From the NCBI RefSeq assembly GCF_001887595.1, contig NZ_CP017480.1, positions 310,001 through 374,000 of the forward strand: a DNA stretch of 64,000 nucleotides. Reading direction: 5' to 3'. Under the pieces are notes generated by a model. It was not told where the DNA came from, did not search any database, and saw nothing but the letters and a program-made list of their open reading frames with translations. Position numbers and translations under genes: made by a program. Numbering within the stretch: the first letter of the stretch is position 1; each line of letters opens with the position of its first letter. This DNA comes from Luteibacter rhizovicinus DSM 16549. Its GTDB lineage: Bacteria > Pseudomonadota > Gammaproteobacteria > Xanthomonadales > Rhodanobacteraceae. Of the stretch, positions 63,573-64,000 are shown one piece after another.

Positions 63573-64000
63573 CGACCCGTACCACCGGCGCCGACCTGTT
63601 CGGCGCGACCCTGCTGTTCTCGCTGCTGCTGCACGGTGTCGTCATCCTTGGCATCACCTTCGATGCAGAAAAGCCCAAACCGAGCGTACCCACGCTCGAC
63701 GTCACCCTCGTGGACGTCGCCAACCAGGAACAACCGGACAAAGCCGACTTCCTGGCCCAGGCGAGCAATGCTGGCGGCGGCGACCAGGACAAGGCGGCGC
63801 GCCCTTCGGAGCCGGTATCCGGGCCGCTGCCCACGCCCAACCAGGGCCTGACGGCGGAGCCCAAGGAAGCGCAGGCGCCGGCACCGACCGAGCGTACGCC
63901 CGCCCAGCTGCTCACGACGTCCGGCGAGACCGGCTTTGCCGTCGACACGACCAAGGCGCAGGACGAACAGAAGGAACGCCCGGTCCCGGTCTCCGACGAG
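63569..64000 (+). CDS. TonB family energy transducer, N-terminal part (runs off window)
   Basis: 144 codons without a stop up to the window edge. MTTRTTGADLFGATLLFSLLLHGVVILGI is a TonB-type N-terminus (single helix with the conserved Ser/His side). LDVTLVD follows, then a Pro/Ala/Glu/Gln-rich periplasmic linker. The C-terminal TonB domain would lie beyond 64000. Starts inside the gshB stop (ATGA). By position it corresponds to tonB3 of Pseudomonas aeruginosa, which is linked to twitching motility; that link is inference here. Confidence 0.85.
   Translation, partial: MTTRTTGADLFGATLLFSLLLHGVVILGITFDAEKPKPSVPTLDVTLVDVANQEQPDKADFLAQASNAGGGDQDKAARPSEPVSGPLPTPNQGLTAEPKEAQAPAPTERTPAQLLTTSGETGFAVDTTKAQDEQKERPVPVSDE

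Overview
GC-rich chromosomal DNA with dense, short-spaced operons. Gene content points to a gammaproteobacterium of the Xanthomonadales (Lysobacterales), most like the Rhodanobacteraceae (Luteibacter/Dyella type). Clues are the pilG-pilH-pilI-pilJ-chpA-chpB-chpC cluster divergent from gshB-tonB, the RegB/RegA pair, the H-NS variant and a GTAG/GTGG-headed REP family. Genus is inference. No rRNA, tRNA, CRISPR, prophage or intact insertion sequence was seen, and no gene-free stretch exceeds 300 bases.

Layout. 1-5.6 kb: uvrA (5' end outside the window), a hotdog thioesterase, a secreted DUF4139 protein and an enoyl-CoA isomerase-like protein. 5.6-11.6 kb, minus strand: Nudix/ThiE-like fusion, folA, thyA and lgt, interrupted by two plus-strand ABC permeases at 7.3-9.9 kb. 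11.7-16.7 kb: secreted S9 peptidase and TonB-dependent receptor. 16.9-20.2 kb: an antitoxin remnant, a SnoaL-like protein, a LemA/TPM/TPM operon and dgkA. 20.4-25.5 kb: POT peptide transporter, then a translationally packed regB-regA-secreted BNR protein-thioredoxin-like operon. 25.7-27.4 kb: a two-component pair whose kinase has a degenerate ATPase domain. 27.5-31.3 kb: tesA divergent from ybbA-ybbP. 31.3-35.9 kb: rimI, a HolD-like protein, pssA, a DUF4124 protein, proS and an H-NS family gene. 36-38.7 kb: ThrE-type exporter, NfeD, stomatin-like protein. 38.8-48.9 kb: NtrY-like kinase, sigma-54 activator, four ABC permeases, ATPase and membrane fusion protein, all minus strand. 48.9-49.9 kb: an unknown protein and hemP under a Fur box. 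50-62.4 kb: Pil-Chp chemosensory operon. 62.6-64 kb: gshB and the start of a tonB gene.

The most interesting system is a MacAB-like exporter spread over two loci. The main operon (48.8 to 38.8 kb) encodes one fusion protein, one ATPase, two A/B permease pairs and a sigma-54 response regulator/kinase pair. A third, clearly paralogous A/B permease pair sits alone between folA and thyA. Both units have a textbook -24/-12 sigma-54 promoter (TGGCAC-N5-TTGC) about 25-40 bases before the first start codon, and upstream of it the same perfect palindrome TGTCCGCGGACA. I infer one regulon driven by the NtrC-like activator encoded in the main operon, with the satellite permeases borrowing its ATPase and fusion protein.

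Other points: chpA is split by an apparent one-base loss in a C5 run; RegB keeps both known redox elements and is co-transcribed with a Cys/His/Met-bearing secreted protein and a periplasmic thioredoxin-like protein; tesA and ybbA start on opposite strands of the same CATG; and REP hairpins occur in two forms that covary.
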